Origin: Chaetoderma sp. LZ-2023a
Lineage: Eukaryota > Mollusca > Caudofoveata > Chaetodermatida > Chaetodermatidae
Assembly (NCBI GenBank): GCA_034401795.1
Contig: CM067366.1
Location: 74,194,518 to 74,258,517, forward strand
Direction of reading: 5' to 3'
Length of the DNA: 64,000 nucleotides
Below, one piece after another: positions 11,210 to 22,983 of the stretch. The translations under genes were made by a program, and so were the position numbers. Below the pieces are notes generated by a model that saw only the letters and a program-made list of their open reading frames with translations, did not search any database and was not told where the DNA came from. The first letter of the stretch is position 1, and each line of letters opens with the position of its first letter.

Positions 11210-13370
11210 ATCCGGCCGCCTGTCCACTCACACCCGGCCCCACCCACGCCCCACCCACGCATACCCGCGCCCACTCAGTGTCGCACTCGCTCGCTCACGT
11301 ACTCTCTTACACACACGCACGCATTCACCCATATGTCACATTGTGACCTGGGAGTAACAAAACTTGTGACCCGCACGTTCCATGTATGCGTGCAACAGTA
11401 CACACAGGGAGGTGGCTAAACATCGCTTAGTCACAGTTTCCATTGACTAGAAGCAGGCATCACAATGATCATTGTCCACTATAATGTGAATTGGGAATAG
11501 GTACAAGGGACAAAAGAATGCATGAGTTCACTCAACATTGCTCTAATATTTACATATGGATCATAGGAAACTCAGCATGCAAGAAGACGATTCGCAGAGC
11601 CTGCACCTTTCAATGTTTTTTTTCTTGTGGTACTTGGGGTGGGTGGTTTTGGTATCCCCGAACACCCTTCATGAGAGGGGTAACACCATTTCAGATATGT
11701 GTGCCCCTTTTGTTGGAACCTGCCCCCACCTCTCAGTTTTACTTCCGGCGCCCTGCTACCAATTTGGTTAAAATCGGTCCAGTGGTTCTGGAGAAGACAT
11801 TTTAATTTTGGATTGTGATAGTAGTATGGGAGTAATTGGCGGGGAAAATATCCAAGATGGCCGCTAAATACTACACAACTGGTGAACATCTGAGTGATTC
11901 TTCGAGATGCGAAATGAACACCAAGGAATCCTGGCTGAAATGAACGAACTCGAGGAAAAGCTTCACAACGTTCCCACTTCAACAAAAATATAAAAGATAT
12001 TTCCTTGGTAGCATATTGGTATTGCTCCGGCATTGGTCCAATACCGGCCCATGTAGTTATCTGCAGTTACCTTGCATATTTGTAAGACCTGGTGGTATGG
12101 AAATGTTCACATGCAATATCCTCAAACATCAAAACACAATGGACGATATAGCTTTCTGTTTCTATCAACTAGAGATTATTATTACTAAGAATTCAGGAAA
12201 ATGGCTTCCCAAGGTATGTACTTCTCATCAGAAATTCGCACGGGACACACACCGCGGACTATGGGAGGGTGTGGGGGTTTGTGTTCGAACCCAACCCAGA
12301 TCAAAACAGGTTTACACATGCCGCTAAACCTGCTTTGCATACAACAGGAGTTGACCAGTTCACACTATTCGCTCATTCTAGGACAAGACAATGGCAGCAA
12401 CCAATTACAATAAGCATACATTATTTATATATTTGCATAAGAAAAGATGACTAATACAGATGAATGCAATCGCTCCAAAAACAGCCCCAGTCAATTTATT
12501 CTCAAAATATTCAACACGTTAGCTGTATAGTTACCATGACATTGTTATTCTGAAAATTCATTAATCAAAGTATACAACTCGATCCCAACACGCGCAAAGC
12601 ATGTGCGGGGGGCTTAGCCAGAGATGGGCGTGCAGAGCTAAAAGTGGATTCATCTATTGCCGAACCTATGTTCATTACAAGTGCTTCTTAGCCTGGACGA
12701 TATGATACAGAGACCACGAGCTTAAACAAGACATGCCTACAAATAAAACATTCTCCGTGAATTCTAGTTAAGCTCCGCCCGCTTTTGCGCACTCGTTTGA
12801 ACCGATTTTAGCACGTTGATCAATGAATTGTCCAACTCTCAATTTCAAGGTCAATAAGTCAAATAGTTTTAAAATACTCAACATATTGGTTATTAAATTG
12901 TTAATTCTTCTATAGACATACACGTCAGACTGTTACTGCGGGACCTTTGCCTCTTTCGTGTTGGACATGCGTAATTTTATTGTGGCATAAGCAAACACAT
13001 TTTGATTACGACGTCATGTATTTTTGAAACAGATCGGACTCTTCCACGGCATTTAGGTAATTATGGGGTATGCAGCGTTTCTCACGACATCTTAATTTTG
13101 GAAGTCAGTGACCCCACAACTTGAAATCTGTGAGTCCAAACCTGCAATCTGGAGATCTGAAACGGAAATTTTGGATTCCCATGTAGTTTTTCTCATTCAT
13201 GCTAGATTTAGAGAGCACCACGGGCTAATGCCTAACAGCTGTGCATTATGAGGGTCCAATGCCAGATTTTGTGGGTATGTTTGTGCAAATACCTATAAAA
13301 CTAATTAGTACTTAAAATCATACATGATTTTTAGTGGTCCCATTGGACCCACTACCACAACCCCAAGCTG

Positions 13371-13419
<49 letters not shown>

Positions 13420-13458
13420 GGTGGGTGGGTGGGGGTGGGTGGGTGGGTGGGTGGGTTG

Positions 13459-13489
<31 letters not shown>

Positions 13490-14592
13490 GGTGGGTGGGT
13501 GGGTGGGTGGGTGTGTGTGTGTGTGTGTGTGGGTGGGTGGTGGGGTGGATGGGCGGTGATGTATATACCCTCAAAAGGACCCTCGTGAGAAACCCTAGTG
13601 GTATGTGGAGTTATTTGAGTTCGACGGAACCCAACTGGAGATGGAGTGGGCCATAGTTGACATTCACCAGCATATCTCGAAATCGTTGTTATGCAATATG
13701 TCTGACGAGGAGCTGCAAAGTTCGTGGGAGTATTAGGGAATCCGTTATGGACGTAACCGTTGGATCGATCCTAGAATGAGAGTATCCCCATTCAATGGAT
13801 GAATCTACTTATATAACTAATTGTAATGGCTGTAAAATGCGTGGTATCTGTGATGTGCGTACATGGGCGATGTACTGTGTGACTAACTGGGCACATAAAT
13901 CATTAACTGTCTAGCCAGTTGCAATCAGTTGCAGTTACGGTGAAAACCAGCTACCACAGAATTCCACTATGTATGAGAACCCTTCATCCTGGAAGTCTCA
14001 CCGGCAAAGTAAGACTTTATGTCTTCTGGCGTTGGTGTGGTGGAAGCGTGTGTGGGCTATGATGCTTGACGCTTTCGCCGGTTGTGGGTTCGATTCCCCG
14101 AAAATGCCAAAATACTGTAATGCCACAACTACTCCTATATAAATGACTGTGACTCCGACGTTTCAACGTGCTGTTAAAGACAACACCGCTTTTGAAGCCA
14201 TCATTTCTGCAGCCTATGTGAGCATCGACGTGGAAATAGGTGCCAGTTCGCGTGACAGAACGTGTTTGATGTCTACTGTGCATGATCTAGCGTGAAGCCA
14301 TATCACCCTAGAATAAATTAGGTTGATGGCAAACACGTTTGTTTTTCTAACCCGCCCATGCATATTTTTCCACTGTTGTGGTTGCTACTTACATGGGCTT
14401 TCAAATTCTTTCATCTGCATTCTAATTGTTTCGATAATGTGTACATTGGCTGATGGTGGTATCAATCCTCTACTCACTGTGTTTGCTATTATATCATCAG
14501 GGCACCTCTGGATCAAGATGGGCGATGGCAGTCTCACTCATTTTTTGTGTAATCCATTTCTATCCTGTCAACGATTAATTTTCCTTGTTGTA
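8628..14592. repeat. Right copy of the ~5.95-kb duplicated block
   Basis: Collinear with 2147-8094. It repeats the foldback element (about 10588-10852), microsatellites (11047-11206, 13374-13552), MITE halves (about 12485-12935) and SINE (about 14024-14185). After 14592 the sequence continues as unique DNA, so this contig probably follows 8094 directly in the real chromosome. Confidence 0.93.
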
Positions 14593-14996
14593 CTCTTTGT
14601 GACTGGTTTGCACAGACATCCTCTCATCCTCAACCGCGTCAGCAGGTTTTGGCTCTCAGTTGCCACAGATGGGGAGACTAAATGACCATGTCTTGAAGCC
14701 ATGATTCTTTAGTGTTATGCCTGGGAGTGCCTCGATGTACACGATGCTCCATATTCCATTCCATGTAATATATAACTTACACACCTTCCAAGATACCTCC
14801 AATTGAATTCTAAGAGGAATTTCATGGCTGATAGCTGGAATAGGCCAATCAGTGTATGGTGAACATGACTGGCTGCAATGAAGTACAGCGCACACTATGA
14901 TTGAATGTTTCAAGATATCGCATTCATCATACTCCCCACACCAACCCCACTCACCGAGCACCATTCGCCTACCCATCTTCCCCCCCTTTCTGTCTC

Positions 14997-15000
<4 letters not shown>
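14593..15000. other. No supported feature
   Basis: Unique-looking sequence between the duplicated block and the CT tract. A 106-codon minus-strand frame (14656-14976) shows no domain or codon signal. Confidence 0.4.
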
Positions 15001-15383
<383 letters not shown>

Positions 15384-16700
15384 ATCATGCACACACGCCC
15401 GCCAATACGTACGCACGCACGCACATATTCACGTACACATACGTAAGCGTGCGAACTACCTAGAAAATTGTAATCAGTGGTTGATATAGATTATCAATTA
15501 ACTAGTTATACATACGTTACTATTTAATTAAGTTTTATTATACCCCATCTTGATGTATTTATTAATGTATTGTATTTGTAGGTATGGGAGACACGTATAT
15601 AAGACTTATGTCTTACTGTGCTCCCATTGAACAAAATAAATTCTGTTTAAAACAAATAATGAAAAATGGCGAGACAGTACTGGGAAAGCACACCAGTCTA
15701 AACCAAGGGCGTATTTGAATTACAACGTAATAAGCATGGCCATGACTTTAAGGATCATCTCAAAATCAAAGTCACTTCAAGGTCAAGGTCACTTCGAGGT
15801 TAGATTATTAATTATTATCACGACTCATATGGTATATTGATTGGGCCATAGGTCATCCAATGATTTGATTGCAATTTTAACCCAACAGATATTGGGTGTG
15901 AGGGGTATGTGAAAAGGTAAAAAATTTAAGAGATGCTCAAAGATGACAGGGTGTCCCCCAACAGTTTCTGGCTGTGTATGTCCCAAACATCTAAAAACAG
16001 CAACAAACCATACAGACAACAACTCCACATCCCACTCAAATTCTGCCGGACTATGGTGAATAAACTCCAAATGATGCATAAGCACAACATAACACACCTT
16101 GTTGTTCTATTCCGATAGTTAGCATATCATTGTCGAGCTCTCGTTAAGAAAGGCTTCCAAAATGCTATTACAAATTCCACATCAGGTTCACTCAATATAT
16201 TTATATACCTATTACCCCACGTACACTTAGCCAACCTTACTCCGTTATAATGCTCAAACATCAAGGGTTACTGAGGTTCTTGATGGTCACCCCATCTCGT
16301 GAAAAATCTGAAAAGTTGAAAATAATATGCTCCGAAAAGCAATGGATTACATCTTGTGAAATATCAACTTACTTCCAAACAATTTAACATATAACTCACT
16401 ACATAACACCTTTGCTTGACTCTGCGACAGAAATGTCAGCACGTCATAATATTAACAGTGCACTGAGGCCATCAGGGTAATTCGAGTCTCGAACTGCTTT
16501 TAAAATTTATCAGCAATGGATTGTTAGAGAATCTTCAACTAGCTTTACCGTCTTTTGATTTTCTATAGGCCCTAGTGTAGCATTGTCATCTGCAAAAATA
16601 TTTGCGCCAATACGTGCCTTAGACGATGCGTTGACGAATGCATGATCTAGCTTCACATGCACTGAAGATTCGATGATACAGCTTTTGCTATGGCTTCGTG
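15384..16700. other. No gene; possible LINE 3' tail near 15580-15650
   Basis: A small hairpin (GTATGGGAGACACG..TTATGTCTTACTGTGCTCCCA) followed by AAATAAA resembles the 3' end of some invertebrate LINEs. AAGGTCAAGGTCAC motifs follow at 15770-15795. Nothing else recognised. Confidence 0.3.
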
Positions 16701-16737
16701 CAACATACTCAGAATAATGCGACTAACTAACAGAGGA

Positions 16738-18113
16738 GAATATGTTTTTTTAGATATTTAAGGGGGGTGGGGGGGGGGGGGGGGTGGGGGTTGCGGGGTG
16801 CCAACCTTCTAAAACCCACAGGGCAGTGAATAGAAAACCGAGCTCCGTTGTGATGTCGAGAATTACTCATAGAATAGCATTCTCACGTTGTCTCTAGATC
16901 TGTTCATTAATAAAGGAGCAGCAATTAAAAAATTTAAGTGTGAACCCGTGGAGTTTGTTAAAGAATCGATCATATTGCTTTTGCTGTGACTTCATCCAGC
17001 ATTCTCAGAATAATGAAACTAACTAACGGAGGAGTAGAGATTTTACTATTTAAGGGCGTGCCAACTTTCTAAGACCTAGCAGGGCAATCATGTCGAAAGT
17101 GATGTGTACAATACCATTCTCAAGCTTTATCAAAATCCGTTCGTCAATAACAGAACAGAAGCGATTGTTTTAAATTTAAGGGTGGGTTCTTAAAGCCAGC
17201 AAGGCAGTGACTCGATAATTGGAAAACTTACTGATGTCGAGACGGACACATTTAATACAATGGACCTTTCCAGGTTTATCCGTCGATCATATGACGTCAT
17301 ATGACGTCATAATCAACTAAGTGACGTGTAGAATGACGCAATAAACAAGCCCGTCTTAAACGCTTAATAGTGAGACACGTTGTAGGAATTATATGTTGTT
17401 GCTATTTAAGAAACAATATGTTGAATATTTTGAAACCTATTTGGGGCGCTGTTGCTGCCATAAGCAGCAACAGCGCCCAGTCAAATTAGTTTCAAAATAT
17501 TCAACAGCTTACCTGTATAGTTTTCTGGAAATTGATGGTCATGGATTTCAGGGATCGATCGACCCCAACACGAGCGTGATGTACGTGGAGCTCTGCTAGA
17601 GATGGGAGGGGCATGGATAAAATTGGAAAGATCCATTCTTAAGTTTTATCATGGTCTGTTCGTCAATAACGGATTAAATTTTACGATTTAAGCTAAATCC
17701 TACTCCACCATACTAAATCCCACCAGGGAAGTGAATGTAAAATTGGCACCTTATTAAAATCCAGCGTGGAATCGAATCGAAAAAACCCGGCTCCTTAATC
17801 ATGTCGAGAGTTAACCATAGAATATCTGTCAGGTTTCATTTCTTCAATAACGGAGTAGCGATCTTAAATTTACGGGTAGACGCCCTACTAAAACAGGGCA
17901 GTGAATTGACAATCAGGTAATGATGCAACTCAAGCGTTAGCCATAGAATTTCTCTCTCAGGTTTTATCGAAATACGTTCATCAAAAACGGAGGAGTAGAG
18001 ATTTTAAAATGTTATGGTGGGGCGGGGTGAGTGCCCTTATAAGACTCAAGGGTGATCAATCGAAAATTGTGCCTACCAAGCAGGGCAGTGAATAGAAAAT
18101 CCGTCAACTTACT
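16738..18113. repeat. Degenerate ~150-bp tandem satellite, about 8 units
   Basis: Recurring blocks in fixed order: CCATTCTCAGGTTTTATC, CGTTCGTCAATAACGGAG, TAGAGATTTTAAATTTAAGG, GGGCAGTGAAT and ATGTCGAGA. Units recur at about 16750, 17030, 17130, 17650, 17810, 17930 and 18060. One contains a poly-G run (16767-16790). The array is interrupted by the hairpin MITE at 17264. Confidence 0.75.
17264..17655 (+). mobile_element. Full-length hairpin MITE (copy with clear TIRs)
   Basis: Non-coding element of about 390 bp inside the satellite. The left end AATGGACCTTTCCAGG and right end TGGAAAGATCCATT are inverted repeats. The interior has two ATATGACGTCAT boxes, then a core of about 45-base arms: the left contains GGGGCGCTGTTGCTGCC, and the right contains GGCAGCAACAGCGCCC..TCAAATTAGTTTCAAAATA. 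GATCGATCGACCCCAACACG and GAGATGGGAGGGGCAT follow. The superfamily is unknown. Confidence 0.85.

Positions 18114-18175
<62 letters not shown>
18114..18175. repeat. (CAA)n microsatellite
   Basis: About 20 uninterrupted ACA/CAA units. Confidence 0.97.
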
Positions 18176-18373
18176 GATGGTCAAGGTTTAAACATCCGTT
18201 CCGGATCTAAAAACAGATGTTCTATTTTGATTCGCCAGGTATGGAACGATCAATGCCAGCAATATTAGGTTCGCCTCGCTAGTTTCCACTCTGAGAAGGA
18301 TACATTGTGTTCGGAAACTGCTTGTCCGATTTGGCTCAGATTTTAACACAGTGAATGATGTGACCACACACAA

Positions 18374-18790
18374 CAATTAACCTTTCCACTGTATCCATCG
18401 ATCATATGACGTCATAATCAACTACGTGACATATAGAATGACATCACAATCAATAACGACACTCATGACGTTATGAATGACGTAGATTAGTACGTCACGA
18501 ACGCATAGTTGAAGACGGACTATGCGTTGTTGTACGAATTGTATGTCTTTACTATTTAATAAATATCCTGTTGAATATTTTGCAGCAAATTTGACTGGGC
18601 GCTGTTGCTGCCATAGGCAGCAATAGCATCCAGTCAAATTAGTTACAAAATATTCAACAACTTAGCTTTATAGTTTTCAAGAAATTCATAGTCAGGGCGT
18701 TCGGGGATCGATTAATCCCAACACGTCGAAATATTGGTGGAGCTTAGCTAGTGATGGGCGGGGCATAGCTAAAACTGGAAAGGTCCATTC
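18374..18790 (+). mobile_element. Full-length hairpin MITE
   Basis: Starts AACCTTTCCACTG and ends CTGGAAAGGTCCATT, with core arms at about 18569-18655 around a GCCATAGGC loop. The same internal boxes as the 17264 copy occur in the same order, including GACGTCATAATCAACTACGTGAC and GGGATCGATTAATCCCAACACG. Only about 720 bp separate the two copies. Confidence 0.85.
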
Positions 18791-18799
18791 CACAGCTTT

Positions 18800-19621
18800 T
18801 GGCGCGATCTGGGAAAAAACTCGGAGAAAATGCTAACAAATTTGGTGCAAGGGTCTTTCATCTCTGATTCCTCCTGTTTTAATGTCCTATGCCTATCATA
18901 TAACGTGTGTCGTTACGACAGGTGGATTTTCTCTCAGCTGATGAGAACAACATTCACTGAGCACACATGGGCGGTGGTTTCTGAAGTCAGCCTCACTAAA
19001 TTTACTATAGGGACATAAACGTACCACAACATATCTTCTAGAGGGTTAATTCACCCGTGTTTTGTACATGTGGTTTCTTTTATATAAGACAATCCTTAAA
19101 TTATTGTTGGTATTAACGTTATATTGGTGATAATGAGTTTGATAACGAGTTTAAATATTTATCCTCGCTCCATAATTGGAAGAGGGTATTGGGATCGGGG
19201 ATGTTTGCGTGCGCGCGCGCGTGCGTGCGTGCCCTCGCGCGTGCGCATGCGTCCGGATCTACATCTTTAAAACTCATTATCTGATTTGGCTAAAATTTTA
19301 ACACAACAAAAGAACTTACAGTTCAAGAGGATTTCACGACACTGGATCAAATGCTGGAGCTATGGATATCTCAGAAACTGCTGATTCGATTTTATTCAAA
19401 TATTAACAAAGATAGGGCGTGACTTACACTAGGATTCTACCACTTTGTACTTTATCCGGAAAATAATAAGGACAACTTCGGAAAATTCGAAAAATCCGGA
19501 AACATACAATGTGACAAAAACTGGAGGGCGACAGTTTACACTTTCTGTATGCTCTTGTGGAATTCTATCTTTGATTTCTACAGTAGATCATTTTGTCAAA
19601 GTCTGAGTTTATGGCCTAATT

Positions 19622-19671
<50 letters not shown>

Positions 19672-19974
19672 GTAAATTTCTTTAAGACATGCGTACCCAA
19701 AAGTGTAAAGATAAATGAGCGTTATTTGGATATGTCTGGCGGTGTTCATACTAGAGTGATAATCCGAATTAAGACCGAACTAAATCTGATCGAACGCAAA
19801 TATTCGTTTTCTTGTCATAACTTGTGTAAGTGAGTAAAACCAAAATTTGTGATCGATTGGACTTGCTTCGGATTAGAAAACCTAATATGAACACGGCCTA
19901 AGATCTAATCTTGAATGCATAATGAACTTATTGACCTTTTCGAATGACCTTTGAAGACGTGGTAATCTGATCTC
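18800..19974. other. No gene; duplicated 5'-flanking sequence and simple repeats
   Basis: 18884-18930 matches 36787-36830 (GCCTATCATATAAnGTGTGTC, GTTACGACA), both upstream of the paired signal-peptide exons, suggesting a duplicated promoter-distal region. A GC-alternating tract lies at 19206-19250 and (AAAT)n at 19626-19671. No exons seen. Confidence 0.45.
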
Positions 19975-20133
19975 TCAAAATATCTCTCTCCAACAAAACA
20001 CATGTTACATGAGAATCACATGTTTCTAGGATAACAAATTGACGCAGTCATCCGTAGATAAGAGAAAGTATAACTTTGTCTGGGTTTTTTTAAGCTGGTA
20101 TGAGAGTTGCGTAAAATTGTAGTTTGATGAAAG
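19975..20133 (+). promoter_or_regulatory. Promoter and 5' UTR region of gene B (amylase)
   Basis: Aligns with 37035-37189 upstream of the paralogous exon: TATCTCTCTCCAACAA, AACAAATTGACGCAGTCAT and GAGAGT-GCG blocks match. Where gene C has TATATAAGAGG, this copy reads GTAGATAAGAG, so the TATA box looks damaged. Confidence 0.5.
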
Positions 20134-20179
20134 ATGTTATTCGACTTCGTGGTGTTGGTAGTTTTTGCTGGGGCCATAG
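20134..20179 (+). CDS. Exon 1 (signal peptide) of an alpha-amylase gene (gene B)
   Basis: ATG opens a 15-codon hydrophobic peptide (MLFDFVVLVVFAGAI) ending in phase 1 at a consensus GTAAGT donor (20180). The peptide looks like a secretion signal core but starts without a basic residue. The paralogous exon at 37190 has the same architecture and similar intron sequence. Its phase matches the amylase exon at 30007: the final G plus CG makes an Ala codon just before the mature-enzyme-like sequence. The intron would be 9.8 kb, swollen by a minisatellite, a LINE and an LTR element. The start codon is chosen by paralogue conservation. Confidence 0.65.
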
Positions 20180-20614
20180 GTAAGTTATTTGAACTTAATA
20201 TCATCTTAGATATGTATGTAGGATTTATTGTTTCGTATTTAGCATGTCATAAATATGCATGTCATGTACATGGCAAAATTACGAATGTAATCTCTACAAT
20301 TAACTGTTATATAGCTGTTGTTTAAAATAATCGCCAAATCAAAATCAAACGAATGCCTTATCCGATTTCTCGCCTATCGTATGGAATCCGGCAGCTTAAT
20401 GCCAGTCCAGCCACATCTAAAATGCTGTTATGAGCAATTCTTAATATTCTAAACACATTTCGCCTGAAAGTAGTTGAAGCAGCGACTTTGAGTGCAGTTG
20501 TTGGTAAGATATTTAAGGGAATGATTTATTTCACCTCAAATAAATGACCCGCTGAAACTTATCCCTGTGAGTGAGGGTGGTGATATATATATAGAGGGAC
20601 AGATGTGTGACTCA

Positions 20615-20790
20615 AGTATATGACGTCATTCTCAATTACGTCATATGTAGGCTGACGTTACAATAAATAGTGACGTATCTATACCTGTCATAAAGATCTG
20701 ACAAACTATTCAACAGTTTGCCAACCTGCTGAAGATGCGGGCGGAGTCTTTCTAGAAATGGGCGGGGCATAGCTAGAAATTGAACATTTA
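20615..20790 (+). repeat. Hairpin MITE remnant with deleted core
   Basis: Keeps TATGACGTCATTCTCAATTA, GGCTGACGTTACAATA and the GGGCGGGGCATAGCTAGAAA end block. Most of the palindromic core is gone, leaving CTATTCAACAG. Confidence 0.65.
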
Positions 20791-20870
20791 TTGTCTTACA
20801 GTCGATGTTGTTATTTCGCTGTCTGCAAATCACTGGCTATTTCAACTTTGCATAGTAAATCTCGTCTTAA

Positions 20871-21061
20871 CCCTTTAACACTCATATCAGCCAAAAAAGG
20901 CCTCTGCAGTCGTCTTGAGAAATGCCCATAGAAGAATATTTTATAACCGAGCCTGTCATTCCACAGGCAAATTTTCAAAAATAGTCTTCTCATGCTCTGC
21001 AAATGGACATTTCTTTATGCGAAAATTGTAGGTTTCTTGAACAAATCTGAGGATTAAAGGA
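20871..21061 (+). mobile_element. piggyBac-like MITE (TTAA flanks)
   Basis: TTAA lies on both sides (20867-20870, 21062-21065). The ends are CCCTTTAACACTCATATC and, inverted, CCTTTAATCCTCAGAT. TTAA targets with CCYTT-type ends are typical of piggyBac-family elements. The related copy at 37315-37510 sits in the matching intron of gene C. Confidence 0.6.
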
Positions 21062-21169
21062 TTAAGTCACCGCTTTATTGAGCGCACACATTAAGTCATG
21101 TGATGTGCTATGCATGTTTGATATGCGATTTGCAGCCAAAAGATGGTGGTTTATTAAGACGCGGATCTC

Positions 21170-22050
21170 ATGAACTACCAATGAGACACGAATTCTTAAA
21201 GAACCACCATTGAAAGATATGATCTTAAAGAACAACCATTGAGACACGCGATAATAAAGAACCACCATTGAGACACGCGATCTTAAAGAACCACCATTGA
21301 AACACGCGATTTTAAAGAACACCCATAAGACACGCGATCTTAAAGAACCACCTTTGAGACACGCGATCTTAAAAAAACACTATTGAGGCACGCGAGTTTA
21401 AAGACCCACCATTGAGACACGCGAGTTTAAAGATCCACATTGAGACAAGCGATTTAAAGAACCACCATTGAGACACACGCGATCTTAAAGAACATCCATT
21501 GAAACACGCGATTTTAAAGAACAACCCTTGAGACACGCGATCTTAAAGAACCACCATTGAGACACGCGATCTTTGCGAAACACCATTGAGACACGTGATC
21601 TTAAAGAGCCACCCTTGAGATACGCGATCTTAAAAAAACACCATTGAGACACGCGAGTTTAATGATCCACCATTGAGACACGCGAGTTTAAAGATCCACA
21701 TTGAGACAAGCGATTTAAAGAACCACCATTGAGACACACGAGTTTAAAGATCCACCAGTGAGACACGCGATCTTAAAGAACCACCATTGAAACACGCGAT
21801 TTTAAAGAACAACCCTTGAGACACGCGATCTTAAAGGACCACCATTGAGACATGCGATCTTTACGAAACACCATTGAGACACGTGATCTTAAAGAAACAC
21901 CATTGAGACACGCGATCTTAAAGAAACACCATTGAGACACGCATCTTAAAGAAACACCATTGACACACATGACCTTAAAGAAACACCATTGAGACACGCG
22001 ATGTTAAAGAAACACGGAGAAATGCGATCTTAAAGAAACACCATTGAGAC
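21170..22050. repeat. 29-bp minisatellite, about 30 units
   Basis: Unit CATTGAGACACGCGATCTTA + AAGAACCAC with variants (CGAGTTTAAAGATC, GAAACACC). A second segment at 29326-29445 continues the array after the LINE, so the LINE inserted within it. Minus-strand frames here are repeat translations. Confidence 0.92.
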
Positions 22051-22240
22051 TCCTCCGTAAGTAGCAACTTTGTTGGGAAACTAAGTCATCAAGGATTGTG
22101 GGCTGACATCCGCATACAGTAGCAACTCTGATCATGTCTAACCTTCTTCAAGCAAGAAACGACGCAATCTTCCCAGGAGCTTACCATAGCTACGTGGATT
22201 GTACGTGGTCCGACTGCAACATCAAAGAGACAACCCTTAG

Positions 22241-22798
22241 GTGCAGACTGTGAACACTATAGCATCGATATTACATGCATTCAAGAGAGTAAAGAAACTA
22301 AACACTCAACACTCAGAGCAGAAATTTCAGACAGGCCATAATCTAGTACTCATGGAGAAAAAAACAGGCCACATACCGCGTTTTAAGCTTTGTAATCGGA
22401 CCAAAGGTCTTGGACCATGTCATTAGCTTTAGATACGTCAGTGATCGCGTTGAATTCATCGACCTGGCTATACCAACGCGAAAACGCACCACCACTAAGT
22501 GTCGCATAGTCAATGCGTATGGTCCTACTACCGAAAAATCCAAAGAGAATCCAGCAATATTAGATTCCTTCTATGCAGAACTGAGCTCTGCCATTACAAC
22601 GCCAGCTAGATGGCAAATGTTCGTGTGTGAATATTTCAACTCCAAGCACGGTAAACTCGGCATTGCGGACAAAAGTTCAGGACTTGGCTTAGGCATGGCA
22701 TTGTATGGAGAGGGCACACGCAAAAGCAATGGAGATGCACGGATGGCATTCCTTAGTTCCAATGGCCTATTTGCCACACATACAGCTTTCAAACGCCC
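22241..22798 (+). pseudogene. LINE A endonuclease region
   Basis: Similar along its length to the endonuclease of copy B (61694 to 60852, minus strand), sharing GRKCTTTKCRIVNAY-like and TAFKRPC-like segments. The catalytic GDFN motif, intact as CGDFNNK in copy B, reads CEYFNSK here, and the 5' part is out of frame, so this copy is not functional. The frame stops where the LTR element inserted and resumes after 27219. Confidence 0.75.
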
Positions 22799-22803
22799 AT
22801 GCC
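22799..22803. other. 5-bp target-site duplication, left (ATGCC)
   Basis: ATGCC directly precedes the 5' LTR and is repeated directly after the 3' LTR at 27215-27219. Confidence 0.9.
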
Positions 22804-22944
22804 TGTTATGAGCTCATGTGAGCTAGTAATTCTATAACTCTATGGCAATTGTCTGTCAATCCGTATTTCATACTCATCCGTGTTTCATATTGACCCACGG
22901 AAAATAAGTATTGTAATCGAGCATGGCGAGTCTGATACACAACA
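22804..22944 (+). repeat. 5' LTR (shortened)
   Basis: 141 bp. It matches the 3' LTR except for about 80 bp missing after GAGCATGG, and a few substitutions. Starts TGTTATG and ends ACAACA. Confidence 0.9.
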
Positions 22945-22983
22945 GTGTCGACGCGGTATTGAACCCTGTGCAAGTAAATAATT

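Noticed and set aside
21062..21997. Minus-strand frames with repeated FFKIACFNGGS-like peptide
   Set aside because: Repeat peptide generated by the 29-bp minisatellite, with no start context or conservation.
21170..22050. Regular 29-bp repeats resembling a CRISPR array
   Set aside because: Units are contiguous with no unique spacers, the genome is eukaryotic, and there are no cas genes. It is a minisatellite.
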